Notes: generated by a model from the letters alone, not told the origin. Positions 7,451 through 16,667 are shown, numbered from the stretch's first letter. The stretch: DNA of 64,000 bases from KBS-96 sp964247975 (GCA_964247975.1 CAXTWH010000012.1:1-64000); one strand, 5' to 3'. Translations and numbers: made by a program.

Positions 7451-8211
7451 GCGTGCGTGGTTTTGCGGCGCGGCAGTTTGGACTGTTGCGGCTGGCGATA
7501 TAAACGGGCAATAGCTTCGCTTAAAAAACCAAGATGCACGGCCCGTTTACCGGAAACCGCAATCGCTTCTATTTCTTGCCGGCGAAACAAGCCGGCAATC
7601 TCGGGAGGCAAGCCCCGGCTTACGTCAAAGCCGGCGGCAAACGGAGAGAACGCCGGTAAAATAACACAATGGCAGCAGTGCAAAAACAACGGCAGCTTCT
7701 GCCGGACGCCCGCAGCATCATGAATGCCCAGCGAAGGATGCAGATGGCCGATCAGCAAGGTATCGTTTTCCGGGATCGGCACATCAAAGCGGTCTCCGTG
7801 AATAGCAGTTACGCCTCGCGCTGACCAGTGATTCAACATTTGTATAGGCAAGTGACTGAATTCCTGCGCAAAGGCCCGGTCATGGTTGCCGCGAACCGCA
7901 ATCAGCCGCGTCGACTGCGAAAGAGTGATAAGGATTTTTTCAATCCATTCCCTTTCGGGCGGGCTAGGACGCGGCGCATGAACCAAATCACCAAGAAACA
8001 CAATCTGGTCAGGCTTTAATTCTGCGGTAACGGCAAATAATTTATCGCGGGCGCGGTCGTCAGCTAAGGGGCCGAGCTGTCCGCGTCGCCGCTGAGTCCA
8101 GCTATAGCCCAGGTGAATATCGGCGATCAGCAGCGAACGGGAAGCAGGTATCCAAAGCGCGCCGGAAGGATGAGCGATAAACTGACTGCCGAAAGAAACG
8201 CTGGTCTCCAA
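7447..8211 (-). CDS. PdeM-like metallophosphoesterase
   Basis: A 254-residue calcineurin-type phosphoesterase of the COG1407/PdeM group, often encoded beside a DNA ligase and helicase and annotated as ligase-associated DNA-damage-response endonuclease. The metal-binding motifs appear in order: DIHLG, GDLVH, GNHD, HGDRF and GHLHP. It binds two divalent metals; the natural substrate is not settled. No ligase lies nearby. Its stop overlaps the photolyase stop tail to tail. The start at 8211 has no strong ribosome site; later starts would cut into the first beta-strand. Confidence 0.85.
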   Translation of the reverse strand: METSVSFGSQFIAHPSGALWIPASRSLLIADIHLGYSWTQRRRGQLGPLADDRARDKLFAVTAELKPDQIVFLGDLVHAPRPSPPEREWIEKILITLSQSTRLIAVRGNHDRAFAQEFSHLPIQMLNHWSARGVTAIHGDRFDVPIPENDTLLIGHLHPSLGIHDAAGVRQKLPLFLHCCHCVILPAFSPFAAGFDVSRGLPPEIAGLFRRQEIEAIAVSGKRAVHLGFLSEAIARLYRQPQQSKLPRRKTTHA

Positions 8212-8235
8212 ACCAACAGTATGGCAAAAAACGGA

Positions 8236-8577
8236 TCAGTATAAAGGAACGCTGGAATCAATTTCACGGCTCCAGCGGTCAATTCCGCCGGACATGCTCC
8301 AGCAGTTTTCCACGCCGTGTTCCCGCAGCCAAGCGACCACGTGCAAGCTACGAACGCCGTGATGGCAGTAAACCACCAGCGGATTTTCATCTGCTTGGGT
8401 TTCAATGGTTTGCAGATTGGCGGGAACGGTGTTCATGGGAAGAAGCGTTGCCCCTTCAAGGCGGGAAATCGCCCACTCGTTAGGCTCGCGAACATCAATG
8501 AGAACAAACGGCTTATTTTCGTTTTGCAAGCTTTGCACTTCTTGCGGAGTCATTTCCAGAGAATTTGGGGCAGCCAT
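8236..8577 (-). CDS. single-domain rhodanese-like sulfurtransferase
   Basis: A 113-residue cytoplasmic protein consisting of one rhodanese domain. The active-site loop is CHHGVRS with the persulfide-carrying Cys71, a GlpE-like six-residue loop. The DVREPNEW segment is the standard N-terminal motif and GGIDRWSREID the C-terminal one. It transfers sulfane sulfur to a thiol acceptor; the partner is unknown. It lies 24 bases upstream of the PdeM-like gene in the same direction and may be co-transcribed. Confidence 0.93.
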   Translation of the reverse strand: MAAPNSLEMTPQEVQSLQNENKPFVLIDVREPNEWAISRLEGATLLPMNTVPANLQTIETQADENPLVVYCHHGVRSLHVVAWLREHGVENCWSMSGGIDRWSREIDSSVPLY

Positions 8578-8715
8578 TCCGTCTTAGTTTAAACAACTGT
8601 TGAACAAACGAACTTAATCTACTCGGGATGGAATATCTAAAACTCCCTATCATTCGTTCAGAAGTGTTCTGTTTTGATTTTCCTAATTCAAAGGGCCCAA
8701 AACTAAAATCAACAC

Positions 8716-9381
8716 ATGTGTGTCGGAAAGCTGTTACAAACCATTCTTTTTGTCGGCTTGTTCATCGAGCGAGGCGGATTAGCTCAGACCCCGCCCACAG
8801 ACTTCCATCGCGCTATCGTCCACTGTCTTAACGATGCGTCCCGGCTGGAATTGCCCGACACCTCACAGAGAAGCTTTTCAGACGCACACGGTCCTAATGA
8901 TCTTTGTGTACGCCCGGTCGGACCAACAGACGTGCAGATTTTGTGGGAAAACAGGCTATTGCTTTCAGCCCATCTGAAAAGTCTAATGAACCCCAATATC
9001 GTTGTTGTCTGGAACGACCGCGGAAAGGCACTCGCCTTGAATTACAGTAATGGCGGCGCTATCGGAAGTTGGCACACTCGATTGTTCACGCTACAAGGGA
9101 AGAGGATGATCGATGTAACCGGAGCGATTCAGCAAGCCGTGCTGGACTTCCAATCGCGGCACTACTGCCAGAAACGTGGCAACAACGTTCGAGCTCTAAA
9201 GTGGATGAGCCCAACAAGCCTGCTGATCCTCACAGAAGTGTATCCAACTGGTGACTGTGGTAGCGATTCAGGCTATGTAGAAGGTTATCTCATTAACGTG
9301 TCTACAGGTCGCATTCAACAGCGACTTACATTCGATCAGCTAGCCGTGTTCAAAGGCGTATGTTTGCAGAATACAGAATAG
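8716..9381 (+). CDS. hypothetical exported protein
   Basis: A 221-residue protein of no family I recognise. Residues 6-24 are hydrophobic and look like a signal peptide ending near GLAQ. Five or six cysteines in the mature part (for example LCVRP, HYCQKR, GDCGS, VCLQ) suggest disulfides outside the cytoplasm. The segments NPNIVVVWNDRGKALALNY and LKWMSPTSLLILTEV have the rhythm of beta-propeller blades, but this is weak. There is no ribosome site at the ATG. It stands with the next small gene between two housekeeping blocks, in a stretch more AT-rich than its surroundings. Confidence 0.6.
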   Translation: MCVGKLLQTILFVGLFIERGGLAQTPPTDFHRAIVHCLNDASRLELPDTSQRSFSDAHGPNDLCVRPVGPTDVQILWENRLLLSAHLKSLMNPNIVVVWNDRGKALALNYSNGGAIGSWHTRLFTLQGKRMIDVTGAIQQAVLDFQSRHYCQKRGNNVRALKWMSPTSLLILTEVYPTGDCGSDSGYVEGYLINVSTGRIQQRLTFDQLAVFKGVCLQNTE

Positions 9382-9467
9382 TGTCCGCACAAAAACTTAG
9401 AACGGAATTTTTAACCTTATCTGAATTTAATACATCTAACTTAAGATAATTAACGTATTTATATTAG

Positions 9468-9764
9468 ATGGTGAGATGTCCGGTGTGTCTCCGGAAGGTG
9501 GGGTTTCGGAGCCTTGCTGCCAGTGTTAGCAATAAAAACTACTCCTGCTCCCGTTGTGGACGCGAATGGAAGTTTACGAAAATCAGTATGTCTTGCGCGG
9601 CACTGGTTTCGTTGGCACCTTCCTTGTACTTAGCCGTTACTCGTGGGTCTAATTTTTTCAGCAACATAGAGCATATTATTGAAGCGGTAACGCTTTTCTG
9701 TTGTTTATACGCGGCAATTTTGTTGTTTTTCGGCAGCCTTGAACCCTCCCGCAGCCGGACATGA
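9468..9764 (+). CDS. small zinc-ribbon membrane protein, unknown
   Basis: A 98-residue protein. The N-terminus has two CxxC pairs (CPVC and CSRC, about 20 residues apart) that should bind one zinc. Two hydrophobic segments follow, about residues 44-60 and 68-90, so it is probably a membrane protein with a cytoplasmic zinc ribbon. I do not recognise it. The upstream 86 bases are very AT-rich. Its end overlaps a longer but unlikely N-terminal extension of ileS. Confidence 0.55.
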   Translation: MVRCPVCLRKVGFRSLAASVSNKNYSCSRCGREWKFTKISMSCAALVSLAPSLYLAVTRGSNFFSNIEHIIEAVTLFCCLYAAILLFFGSLEPSRSRT

Positions 9765-9810
9765 ACACAATCGTGGTCTGTTTGTTCGCTACGATAAAAG
9801 ATTAGCTTCC

Positions 9811-12627
9811 ATGAGCGCGTCCGCTGTTGACCTTAAAAAAACCGTTAATTTACCGAAAACAGATTTCCCGATGAAGGCTAATCTGCCCACCGCCGAGCCC
9901 AAGCTGCTGGAGCGGTGGGAAAGCGATGCTTTATATCACCAGATTCGAGAAGCGCGAACGGGCAGGCCGATGTACGTGCTGCACGACGGGCCGCCGTACG
10001 CGAACGGCAATATTCATTTGGGAACGGCCTTCAATAAAGTTCTCAAAGACTTCATTGTGAAATCGCGCAGCATGGCCGGTTTCGATGCGCCGTATGTGCC
10101 GGGTTGGGACTGCCACGGACTGCCGATTGAATTTAAAGTCGACAGCAACCTGGGCAAGCGCAAAGCCACGATGACGGCGGCGGAAATCCGGGCGGAATGC
10201 CGTTCATACGCTGCCAAATATGTAGACATCCATCGCCGGGAGTTCAAGCGTTTAGGAATTTTCGGGCGTTGGGAAGACCCTTACCTAACGATGTCCGCCG
10301 GTTATGAGGCGGTAATCGCGCAGGCGTTTGTGGATTTTCTCCACAACGGGTATGTATATAAAGGTTTGAAGCCGGTCCACTGGTGCATTAAAGACCAGAC
10401 CGCGCTGGCCGAAGCGGAAGTGGAATATGAAAACCACTCCAGTCCTTCCATTTACGTGAAATTCAGGCTTGTTTCCGATCCGGCGTTGCTTGACCCCGCC
10501 TTAACAGGACGCGACGTGTACGGCGTGATCTGGACCACCACGCCCTGGACCATGCCCGCGAATCTAGCCATCTGTTTTCATCCGAAGTATGAGTATGCGG
10601 CAGTGGATACCGCTTCCGGCGTGATGATTGTAGCGGAAGGTCTGCTGGATAAGTTGAGCGAAGAACTTGGCTGGGGCAAAACTGTGGTGGCGCGCTTTCC
10701 AGGTTCGAAACTGGAAGGCGCTCTCTTCCGGCATCCGTTTCTCGAACGGGATTCGCTCGGCATTCTGGGTGACCACGTGACACTCGAACAAGGCACCGGT
10801 GCGGTTCATACTGCGCCCGGACACGGCCAGGAAGATTTTGTGGTCGGGCAGCGGTACGGGCTTCCGGTGTATTGTCCGGTGGATTTCGCAGGTCGGTTTT
10901 TTCAAGCGGAAGGTGCGGCAGGCCAGTTGCCGGAAACACTGCTTGGCAAAACAGTTTGGCAGGCGAATCCGCTGGTGGTGGAGATTCTGCAGGAACATGG
11001 CGCGCTGGTGAAACACCAGAACATTGACCACAGCTACCCGCATTGTTGGCGCTGCCATAACCCTACGATTTTCCGCGCTACCGAGCAGTGGTTTATCGGC
11101 ATGGATCGCGAAGAACTGCGAACCCATGCGATGGAAGCGATTCAGCGGGTGCATTGGCATCCGGCCTGGGGCGCAGAACGCATCGGCAACATGGTGGCGA
11201 ACCGGCCGGACTGGTGCATTTCGCGGCAGCGCGTGTGGGGCGTTCCCATCACTGTTTTTTACTGCGACACCTGCAGCGAACCGTTCACCGACAAACAAGT
11301 TCTGGATGGCGTGGTGGAGCAGTTCCGGCAGGAAACATCCGATGTCTGGTATTCCAAAACAGCGGCGGAGTTGATGAAGCCGGGCTGCACATGCGCCAAA
11401 TGCGGCGGCAGTTCTTTCCGCAAAGAAACCGACATTCTGGACGTTTGGTTCGATTCAGGTTCGAGCCACTTAGCGGTGTTAACTCCGGAAAATCATCTGC
11501 CGTGGCCGGCGGACCTTTACCTGGAAGGCGGCGACCAGTATCGAGGATGGTTTCAAAGTTCGCTGCTGATTGGAGTTGGCTTGAAAGGGTCGGCACCGTA
11601 TAAGGCTTGCGCGACCCACGGCTGGACGCTTGATGCAGATGGCCGGGCGATGTCGAAATCTTTGGGGAACGGCATTGAACCGGAAGAAATTGTAAAGAAG
11701 TATGGCGCAGATATTCTGCGCTTGTGGGCGGCTTCGGTTGATTTCACCGAAGATGTCCGGCTTTCTGATGTGATTCTGACGCGGCTTTCGGAAGCGTATC
11801 GCAAGCTGCGGAATACGTTCCGGTACGCGCTGGGCAATCTGCATGATTTCGATCCGGCTACGAACGCGCTTCCCGCTTCAGAGCTTTGGGAAATTGACCA
11901 GTGGATTCTGGCGAAGGCCGAGGAACTGGTAGAGAAATGCTCTCGCTGGTATGAGGCGATGTCGTTTCATTCGGTATACCGGGCCATTTACGATTTTGCG
12001 GTCACTGACCTGAGCGCGGTTTATTTCGATGTTTTGAAAGATAGGCTGTATACAACCGCTCCGCAATCGAAAGCGCGACGCAGCGGGCAGACAGCAATCT
12101 ACCGGGTGCATCTGGCGTTGGTGCGGCTATTGGCTCCGCTGCTGAGTTTTACCTGCGAAGAGGTGTGGGCGCATACCAAACGCATTTTGGGAAGCCCGAA
12201 CAGCGTACATCTTGATTACTTCCCTTCCCCGGCAGAGCTAACCGAAGGCTTGCCGGAACAAGCGCGGCAGCGGCTGGCGAACTGGGATCGCTTAAGCGAG
12301 ATTCGCGGCATTGTATTAAAGCACCTGGACACGGCGCGGGAACAGAAAATGATCGGTTCCGGTTTAGAAGCGGCGGTGACCCTCGAAGCAGGCGGCGAAA
12401 CGTATCGTTTGCTGAACGAGTACTTACCGCAACTTCCGGCGCTGTTTATCGTCTCACAAGTAGGGTTGAAACAAGGCGCGGCAGAGATGATGGAAGTGCA
12501 AGTGGAGCGGGCGAGCGGCGACAAATGCGAACGCTGTTGGAAGTACACGCTGGACGTAGGCCAGGATCCTGATTTCCCGACCATCTGCCTTCCCTGTGCA
12601 GCGGCGATCAAGGAGTCACTTTCGTAG
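9811..12627 (+). CDS. ileS: isoleucyl-tRNA synthetase
   Basis: A 938-residue class I synthetase that charges tRNA-Ile. The start at 9811 gives MSASAVDLKKTVNLPKTDF, where the family normally begins; an in-frame ATG at 9739 would add 24 unrelated residues and overlap the previous gene. The HIGH-type motif is GNIHLG, the KMSKS motif is AMSKS (DGRAMSKSLGNGI), and the editing domain carries WTTTPWTMPANLA. The C-terminal zinc site is CERCW and CLPC. The length and the CxxC tail fit the bacterial type. Its stop overlaps the lspA start, as commonly seen for ileS-lspA pairs. Confidence 0.97.
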   Translation: MSASAVDLKKTVNLPKTDFPMKANLPTAEPKLLERWESDALYHQIREARTGRPMYVLHDGPPYANGNIHLGTAFNKVLKDFIVKSRSMAGFDAPYVPGWDCHGLPIEFKVDSNLGKRKATMTAAEIRAECRSYAAKYVDIHRREFKRLGIFGRWEDPYLTMSAGYEAVIAQAFVDFLHNGYVYKGLKPVHWCIKDQTALAEAEVEYENHSSPSIYVKFRLVSDPALLDPALTGRDVYGVIWTTTPWTMPANLAICFHPKYEYAAVDTASGVMIVAEGLLDKLSEELGWGKTVVARFPGSKLEGALFRHPFLERDSLGILGDHVTLEQGTGAVHTAPGHGQEDFVVGQRYGLPVYCPVDFAGRFFQAEGAAGQLPETLLGKTVWQANPLVVEILQEHGALVKHQNIDHSYPHCWRCHNPTIFRATEQWFIGMDREELRTHAMEAIQRVHWHPAWGAERIGNMVANRPDWCISRQRVWGVPITVFYCDTCSEPFTDKQVLDGVVEQFRQETSDVWYSKTAAELMKPGCTCAKCGGSSFRKETDILDVWFDSGSSHLAVLTPENHLPWPADLYLEGGDQYRGWFQSSLLIGVGLKGSAPYKACATHGWTLDADGRAMSKSLGNGIEPEEIVKKYGADILRLWAASVDFTEDVRLSDVILTRLSEAYRKLRNTFRYALGNLHDFDPATNALPASELWEIDQWILAKAEELVEKCSRWYEAMSFHSVYRAIYDFAVTDLSAVYFDVLKDRLYTTAPQSKARRSGQTAIYRVHLALVRLLAPLLSFTCEEVWAHTKRILGSPNSVHLDYFPSPAELTEGLPEQARQRLANWDRLSEIRGIVLKHLDTAREQKMIGSGLEAAVTLEAGGETYRLLNEYLPQLPALFIVSQVGLKQGAAEMMEVQVERASGDKCERCWKYTLDVGQDPDFPTICLPCAAAIKESLS

Positions 12628-13178
12628 TGGCAGAACAGGAAACGGGGCGCGTCGGATATCGCTTTCTGCCTTTTATGATTGCAGCGGCAGTGGTTCTCCT
12701 GGACCGTTTCACCAAAGTTTACATTCGGAATCATTTCAACAGCTTCGATGCGTTGGAATTGATTCCCGGCTGGTTCCGGTTGATCCACACCGAAAACCCA
12801 GGCGCGGCGTTCGGCATGCTGGCGGAAGGCAATCCCATCCTGCGCAGCATTGTGCTGGTTGGCATTTCCGGCGCGGTGCTGGTTTTTGTCATCAGCACTC
12901 TGTTAAAGCAATCGAGCGCGGTGAGCGGCTGGGCCATGCGGGTCGGACTCGGCTTTATTCTGGGTGGGGCGGTGGGTAATTTATACGACCGGATCGCGAT
13001 AGGAACCGTGACGGATTTTCTGGAAGTGTATCGCGGCGATTGGTCGTTTCCCGCTTTTAATGTTGCCGATAGTGCCATTACAGTTGGCGCTGCATTGTTG
13101 TTGATTGATTTGTTCTGGTCTTCACAGCGAAAAGAAATGCGTTCCCGGCAGCCTGTGCAGCCATATTCAAAACCATAA
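12627..13178 (+). CDS. lspA: lipoprotein signal peptidase (signal peptidase II)
   Basis: A 183-residue inner-membrane aspartyl peptidase that removes the signal peptide of diacylglyceryl prolipoproteins. It starts with GTG at 12627, overlapping the ileS stop by one base, with AAGGAG eleven bases upstream. Four membrane segments are visible. The two catalytic Asp motifs are present: GGAVGNLYDRI and FNVADSAITVGA. The NPGAAFGML motif is also conserved. The lspA stop overlaps the lgt start (TAATG), so the two consecutive steps of lipoprotein maturation are translationally linked, in reverse order of action. Confidence 0.96.
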   Translation: MAEQETGRVGYRFLPFMIAAAVVLLDRFTKVYIRNHFNSFDALELIPGWFRLIHTENPGAAFGMLAEGNPILRSIVLVGISGAVLVFVISTLLKQSSAVSGWAMRVGLGFILGGAVGNLYDRIAIGTVTDFLEVYRGDWSFPAFNVADSAITVGAALLLIDLFWSSQRKEMRSRQPVQPYSKP

Positions 13179-13957
13179 TGTTTCCCAAGCTTTTCAGTAT
13201 CGGTTCTTTTTCCGTTCCTACCTATGGGGTGCTGGTCGCGCTAGGATTTCTGGCCGGATTGTTTATCGCGCTCCGGCTCGGCAAACGCATCGGCTTGCCT
13301 TCGGAACCGCTGACTAATCTTGCTCTTTACTGCGCCCTGGGCGGTATTGTGGGCGCGAAGCTGTTCATGTTCATGTTCGATTGGCAGTATTACCGGCAGA
13401 ACCCACATGAGATTTTTTCGCTTTCCACATTACAGGCGGCGGGCGTATTTCATGGCGGATTTATTGCGGCTCTGCTTGTTGCTGTCTATTACATCCGGCA
13501 GCAGCGATTGCCTTTCTGGCAAACGCTGGATTGTTTTGCGCCGGGAATTGCGCTAGGCCATGCGATCGGGCGCATCGGTTGTTTCGCTGCCGGATGTTGC
13601 TGGGGCCGCCAGTGCGACCTGCCCTGGGGCGTACGCTTCCATACCGACCAGGCAGCGCCGGTGCCGCTCGATGTGCCGCTTCATCCGGCGCAGCTTTATG
13701 AGAGCGCGGCGAACCTGCTGATTTTCGCGCTGCTTTACCGTTTGTTTCAGCACCGGCAAAGGCCGGGCCAGATCTTCGGCTTGTATCTGGTGTTGTATTC
13801 AACTGCGCGATTTGTTGTGGAGTTTTACCGAAACCATGAGCAATCGCTGATTGCGGGATTGTCGCTGACCCAGTGGATTGCGGCCGGGTTGTTCGTCCTG
13901 GGCGTAGCTGTTTTATCTCGTTCTCGACAGACTGCTTTTGTTGCGCAGCACCAGTAA
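13178..13957 (+). CDS. lgt: prolipoprotein diacylglyceryl transferase
   Basis: A 259-residue integral membrane enzyme that transfers diacylglycerol from phosphatidylglycerol to the lipobox cysteine, the first step of lipoprotein maturation. Several membrane helices are visible. The Lgt signature lies in GHAIGRIGCFAAGCCWGR and the conserved HPAQLYE motif follows. The start overlaps the lspA stop by one base. Likely lipoprotein clients in the window include the proteins at 42748 and 54884. A convergent gene begins right after its stop. Confidence 0.96.
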   Translation: MFPKLFSIGSFSVPTYGVLVALGFLAGLFIALRLGKRIGLPSEPLTNLALYCALGGIVGAKLFMFMFDWQYYRQNPHEIFSLSTLQAAGVFHGGFIAALLVAVYYIRQQRLPFWQTLDCFAPGIALGHAIGRIGCFAAGCCWGRQCDLPWGVRFHTDQAAPVPLDVPLHPAQLYESAANLLIFALLYRLFQHRQRPGQIFGLYLVLYSTARFVVEFYRNHEQSLIAGLSLTQWIAAGLFVLGVAVLSRSRQTAFVAQHQ

Positions 13958-15025
13958 TCAAGCGGCGGTGATTTCTCTGGACGTAATTTCGTACTTGAAG
14001 CTTTCAGGATCGAGGCTATCGAGCCGTCCCTCGTCCGTTTCGGCTTGAGGATACATGAAGAACCGGACCGGCGCGCCGCTTGAGCCCGGCAGCTTTACAT
14101 CCTGCGCAAAGTTGTACGCCATCCAGTTCATTTCCCAGGAACCGAATAAGTGCGCACGGGTTTCCTTCACCAGTTCGTCATTGATCGGGCGATTTCCGGG
14201 CGGCTCTTCCAGCATCACTTTTCGCACGTCGGCTGGATCAACCGGAACCCAACCGTAGTTGTTGAGATGGACTTCCGCGCGGCAGTGCTGCGCTTTAGTT
14301 ATTTTCTCCGAGGAAACACCCAGGCTTTTGTAACCCATCTGCGACGGGGCGATGCGAATGCCGTATACGTCACGCGCCGGGAGTCCGGCGGCGCGGGCGA
14401 GACCCACATAAAGCGAGTTAAGGTCGGCGCATTTGCCGCCAAGATCGCCGGATTTGAGCATGAAGCGGATATCGCCCAAGCCGCAACCGCGTGTTTTCGG
14501 ATTTCGATATGTATGCTCCACGATCCATTCATAAATGGCGCGTGCTTTGTCAAGATCGGAAACGGCATTCTTCGTGATCTTCATTGCGGTTTGTTTCACG
14601 ATACCGTCAGTGGGTATGGTTCTGGTGGGTTGCAGGAAGGCTTTTAACTCAGCGGAGTTTGTTTTCGGCAATTTGTTTGGCGCGCTTAAATCAACAGTCC
14701 AATTTCTGGTGGCGACCCGGCTGGTTACGGTCAGAATCGGTTTTACGCCGGCAGGAAATTCGGCGGCGATGATTTGCAAAGCTTCGGCTTTGTTTTCAAA
14801 TGTTCTGGCCGTGCCGTTTTCGCATGGGAACATGTTGGAAATGGTCTTTTGGTAGGGCGTTTCACGAGAAAGCACTCCCGGCACCCAGATGCGCGTTGTT
14901 CCGGATGGTTTCAGGACTTCCACGCGGGTGGTGACTTCAAAGGCGCGCCAATCGACGGCAGGAACAGCAGCGAGCCGTTTTGAAACAAGGAAAGCGGTGG
15001 CTTGCAGAAAATCACGCCGGTTCAT
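13958..15025 (-). CDS. exported transglutaminase-like domain protein
   Basis: A 355-residue protein with an N-terminal twin-arginine-like signal (MNRRDFLQAT) and hydrophobic stretch, so probably exported. The transglutaminase core shows the Cys in GGKCADLNSLYVGLARAAG, the His in RAEVHLNNYGWVPVDPAD and the Asp in the same segment, the usual Cys-His-Asp triad. The N-terminal half is the beta-sandwich often found before this domain. Bacterial members act as proteases, amidases or cross-linking enzymes; the activity cannot be told here. It ends directly against lgt, with which it converges. Confidence 0.88.
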   Translation of the reverse strand: MNRRDFLQATAFLVSKRLAAVPAVDWRAFEVTTRVEVLKPSGTTRIWVPGVLSRETPYQKTISNMFPCENGTARTFENKAEALQIIAAEFPAGVKPILTVTSRVATRNWTVDLSAPNKLPKTNSAELKAFLQPTRTIPTDGIVKQTAMKITKNAVSDLDKARAIYEWIVEHTYRNPKTRGCGLGDIRFMLKSGDLGGKCADLNSLYVGLARAAGLPARDVYGIRIAPSQMGYKSLGVSSEKITKAQHCRAEVHLNNYGWVPVDPADVRKVMLEEPPGNRPINDELVKETRAHLFGSWEMNWMAYNFAQDVKLPGSSGAPVRFFMYPQAETDEGRLDSLDPESFKYEITSREITAA

Positions 15026-15142
15026 CGGTTTTCCCGATCAGCGTAGCTGATTTGCGTCTGAATTGCAGTAGTTTGAATCAAGTATTGTGTTCCGCAGGAG
15101 TGCGGATGAGATAGGAATCTTGCTTGAAGCACAAAACCCACT

Positions 15143-16186
15143 TTAATTCTTCGCTTCCGTGGCTGTTTTCAGTAGATCATCCAACCAGGTTCCAGATTTA
15201 AAATACTGCTCTTTCCAATGAAAATCAGTTTGGTCGAGAGCTAAAGCTTTGCCCATACCCAAGTGGTAAAAAGCGTTTCTGTTTTGCGCTGCGCGGCCCG
15301 CATGTTTCACCAAAAATATTCGTGCTTGGTAGGTTTGTTCCCAAAGCTGATCGTAGCCGTGGAAATCAGGCAATTTTATGAACCCTGCGGTGGGTTGGTA
15401 GCTACCGGTACCAGCCGCCTCTGCAAATCGGTATTCGGTGTAAGCAGCTACGCCTTCGTTCCATTCCTGAAACTCCGAATATTGATAATTTTTCTGATTG
15501 GCGGCCATTAATTGCAAATAGGATTTGTACACAGCTACTGCGTCGAGCGCGGTTCCGATGTTGTAGGCAATGTCGGTTACATCATTGCTGGTTGCGGCCA
15601 GCCATAACGAATAACCTTGCAGGTGAATTAACCGCATGACCTCGGCATTCTGGTACGGAAAGGGAAAGCTAAGCTGCCAAGAAGGATCGCTGCGGGAGCC
15701 GATTTCTAAACTAGCAGTTTTGGTGTAGCTACCATTTGTTGCTTGAAACACATGAAACATCTCGTGTGAAGCGGTGATGACCCACTGCGCAGGATCTTGT
15801 TTTAGAAGTTCGGGCGAGCCGATCACAACAGCGGGTGTTTGCCCGATGGAGAAGGATGCGGAAAGGTCCGTAGCAAAGGTTCGTTTTCGAGCCTGTATCG
15901 AATGCTGAAATGAGGCAGGTGATATCAATGTTGTAAATCCTTCCACGTTCGGCGCGAAGCCTATAGCATATTCGGAATCAGCTTTGATGTATATGAGACG
16001 CACCGGAATCTTTGAGGCTCCCGGCCATATGTTGTCGGCTTTGGCTGACCACAAATGGCAAAGCTCGTCGATCACGGTCATGTCTTGCGTTGATAGATTA
16101 GAAGTTGGCGTTGCCGGACGTAGCGGGGCAAAGAACAGGGTTGCTGCAAATAAGTGCAAGCAGGCTCTGAAGCTAAGATTCACCAT
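15143..16186 (-). CDS. exported protein with HEXXH zinc-peptidase signature
   Basis: A 347-residue protein. Residues 1-25 form a probable signal peptide. A zinc-peptidase motif, HEMFH, lies at residues 141-145, and a downstream NEGVAAYTEY segment could supply the third ligand Glu, as in gluzincins. I do not recognise the precise family. The protein has no recognisable accessory domain or membrane anchor after the signal. It is not in an obvious operon; the transglutaminase-like gene lies 117 bases downstream in the same direction. Peptidase activity is an inference from the two motifs. Confidence 0.7.
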   Translation of the reverse strand: MVNLSFRACLHLFAATLFFAPLRPATPTSNLSTQDMTVIDELCHLWSAKADNIWPGASKIPVRLIYIKADSEYAIGFAPNVEGFTTLISPASFQHSIQARKRTFATDLSASFSIGQTPAVVIGSPELLKQDPAQWVITASHEMFHVFQATNGSYTKTASLEIGSRSDPSWQLSFPFPYQNAEVMRLIHLQGYSLWLAATSNDVTDIAYNIGTALDAVAVYKSYLQLMAANQKNYQYSEFQEWNEGVAAYTEYRFAEAAGTGSYQPTAGFIKLPDFHGYDQLWEQTYQARIFLVKHAGRAAQNRNAFYHLGMGKALALDQTDFHWKEQYFKSGTWLDDLLKTATEAKN

Positions 16187-16218
16187 CCCAAGTGTAAGAT
16201 AAAAATTTTGAAAGGGCT

Positions 16219-16470
16219 TTAGCTCAAAAGACGGTTATACTCGGCGTGACTGCCGATCCAAAACCACAACACACCATCATCTACCACAATACCCAGAGCA
16301 CGATAATGAAGTCCCACGCGACAGACCAGAACTTGTTAGCTTTTTTAAACTGTAAAGCCGGATGCCTTGGATCGGCTTTCAACAAACAATGCCTTGCCTG
16401 CAAGAATCTGAACCTCTGATGGAAGTACACGACAACTCTACCAGAAATCAGGAGAAGAGTGATGTATCAC
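16219..16470 (-). pseudogene. RelE/ParE-family toxin, decayed (one stop, two frameshifts)
   Basis: Starting at GTG 16470, which overlaps the antitoxin stop (GTGA), the frame reads VIHHSSPDFW, then TAG (16440-16438), then SCRVLPSEVQILAGKALF. After a frameshift near 16385 it continues LLKADPRHPALQFKKANKFW, and after a second near 16320 it ends VGLHYRALGIV ... LWFWIGSHAEYNRLLS, stop at 16219. Joined, these give the full length (about 83 codons) of a RelE/ParE-type toxin whose family shows 'PRHPSLHFKK...VRVGLHYRAL...FWIGTHAEYD'. The toxin is almost certainly inactive, while its antitoxin is intact. Confidence 0.85.
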
Positions 16471-16667
16471 AGCGGTGTCGATCGGCCAGACTTGTGATCT
16501 TCCACTGCACGCTCAGCTAAAGAAAGAAGCTTTCCGTTTTGTGCATCAGCTTCAATTTGTCGATCCCAAACCTCGGCGTCGAACTGCAAAAACCAGTCCC
16601 TAAAAGCATTTAGTTCATCGGCAGTTAAGCCTTTAATTTGGCTTTCGATCTGTTCAATTTTGCTCAT
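16467..16667 (-). CDS. antitoxin of the adjacent decayed RelE/ParE-type module
   Basis: A 66-residue protein (MSKIEQIESQIKGLT...) of the small antitoxin type that ends in an ED-H-x-SG-x-STPL-like tail and is usually encoded just before a RelE/ParE-like toxin. The reading frame is intact. Its stop overlaps the GTG of the broken toxin by four bases, the standard arrangement. With the toxin dead it has no partner here, so it could be an orphan that still neutralises related toxins elsewhere, or a gene on its way to loss. Confidence 0.8.
   Translation of the reverse strand: MSKIEQIESQIKGLTADELNAFRDWFLQFDAEVWDRQIEADAQNGKLLSLAERAVEDHKSGRSTPL

Noticed and set aside
9739..9810. N-terminal extension of IleS from an upstream ATG
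   Set aside because: The 24 extra residues match nothing in the family and overlap the preceding gene.
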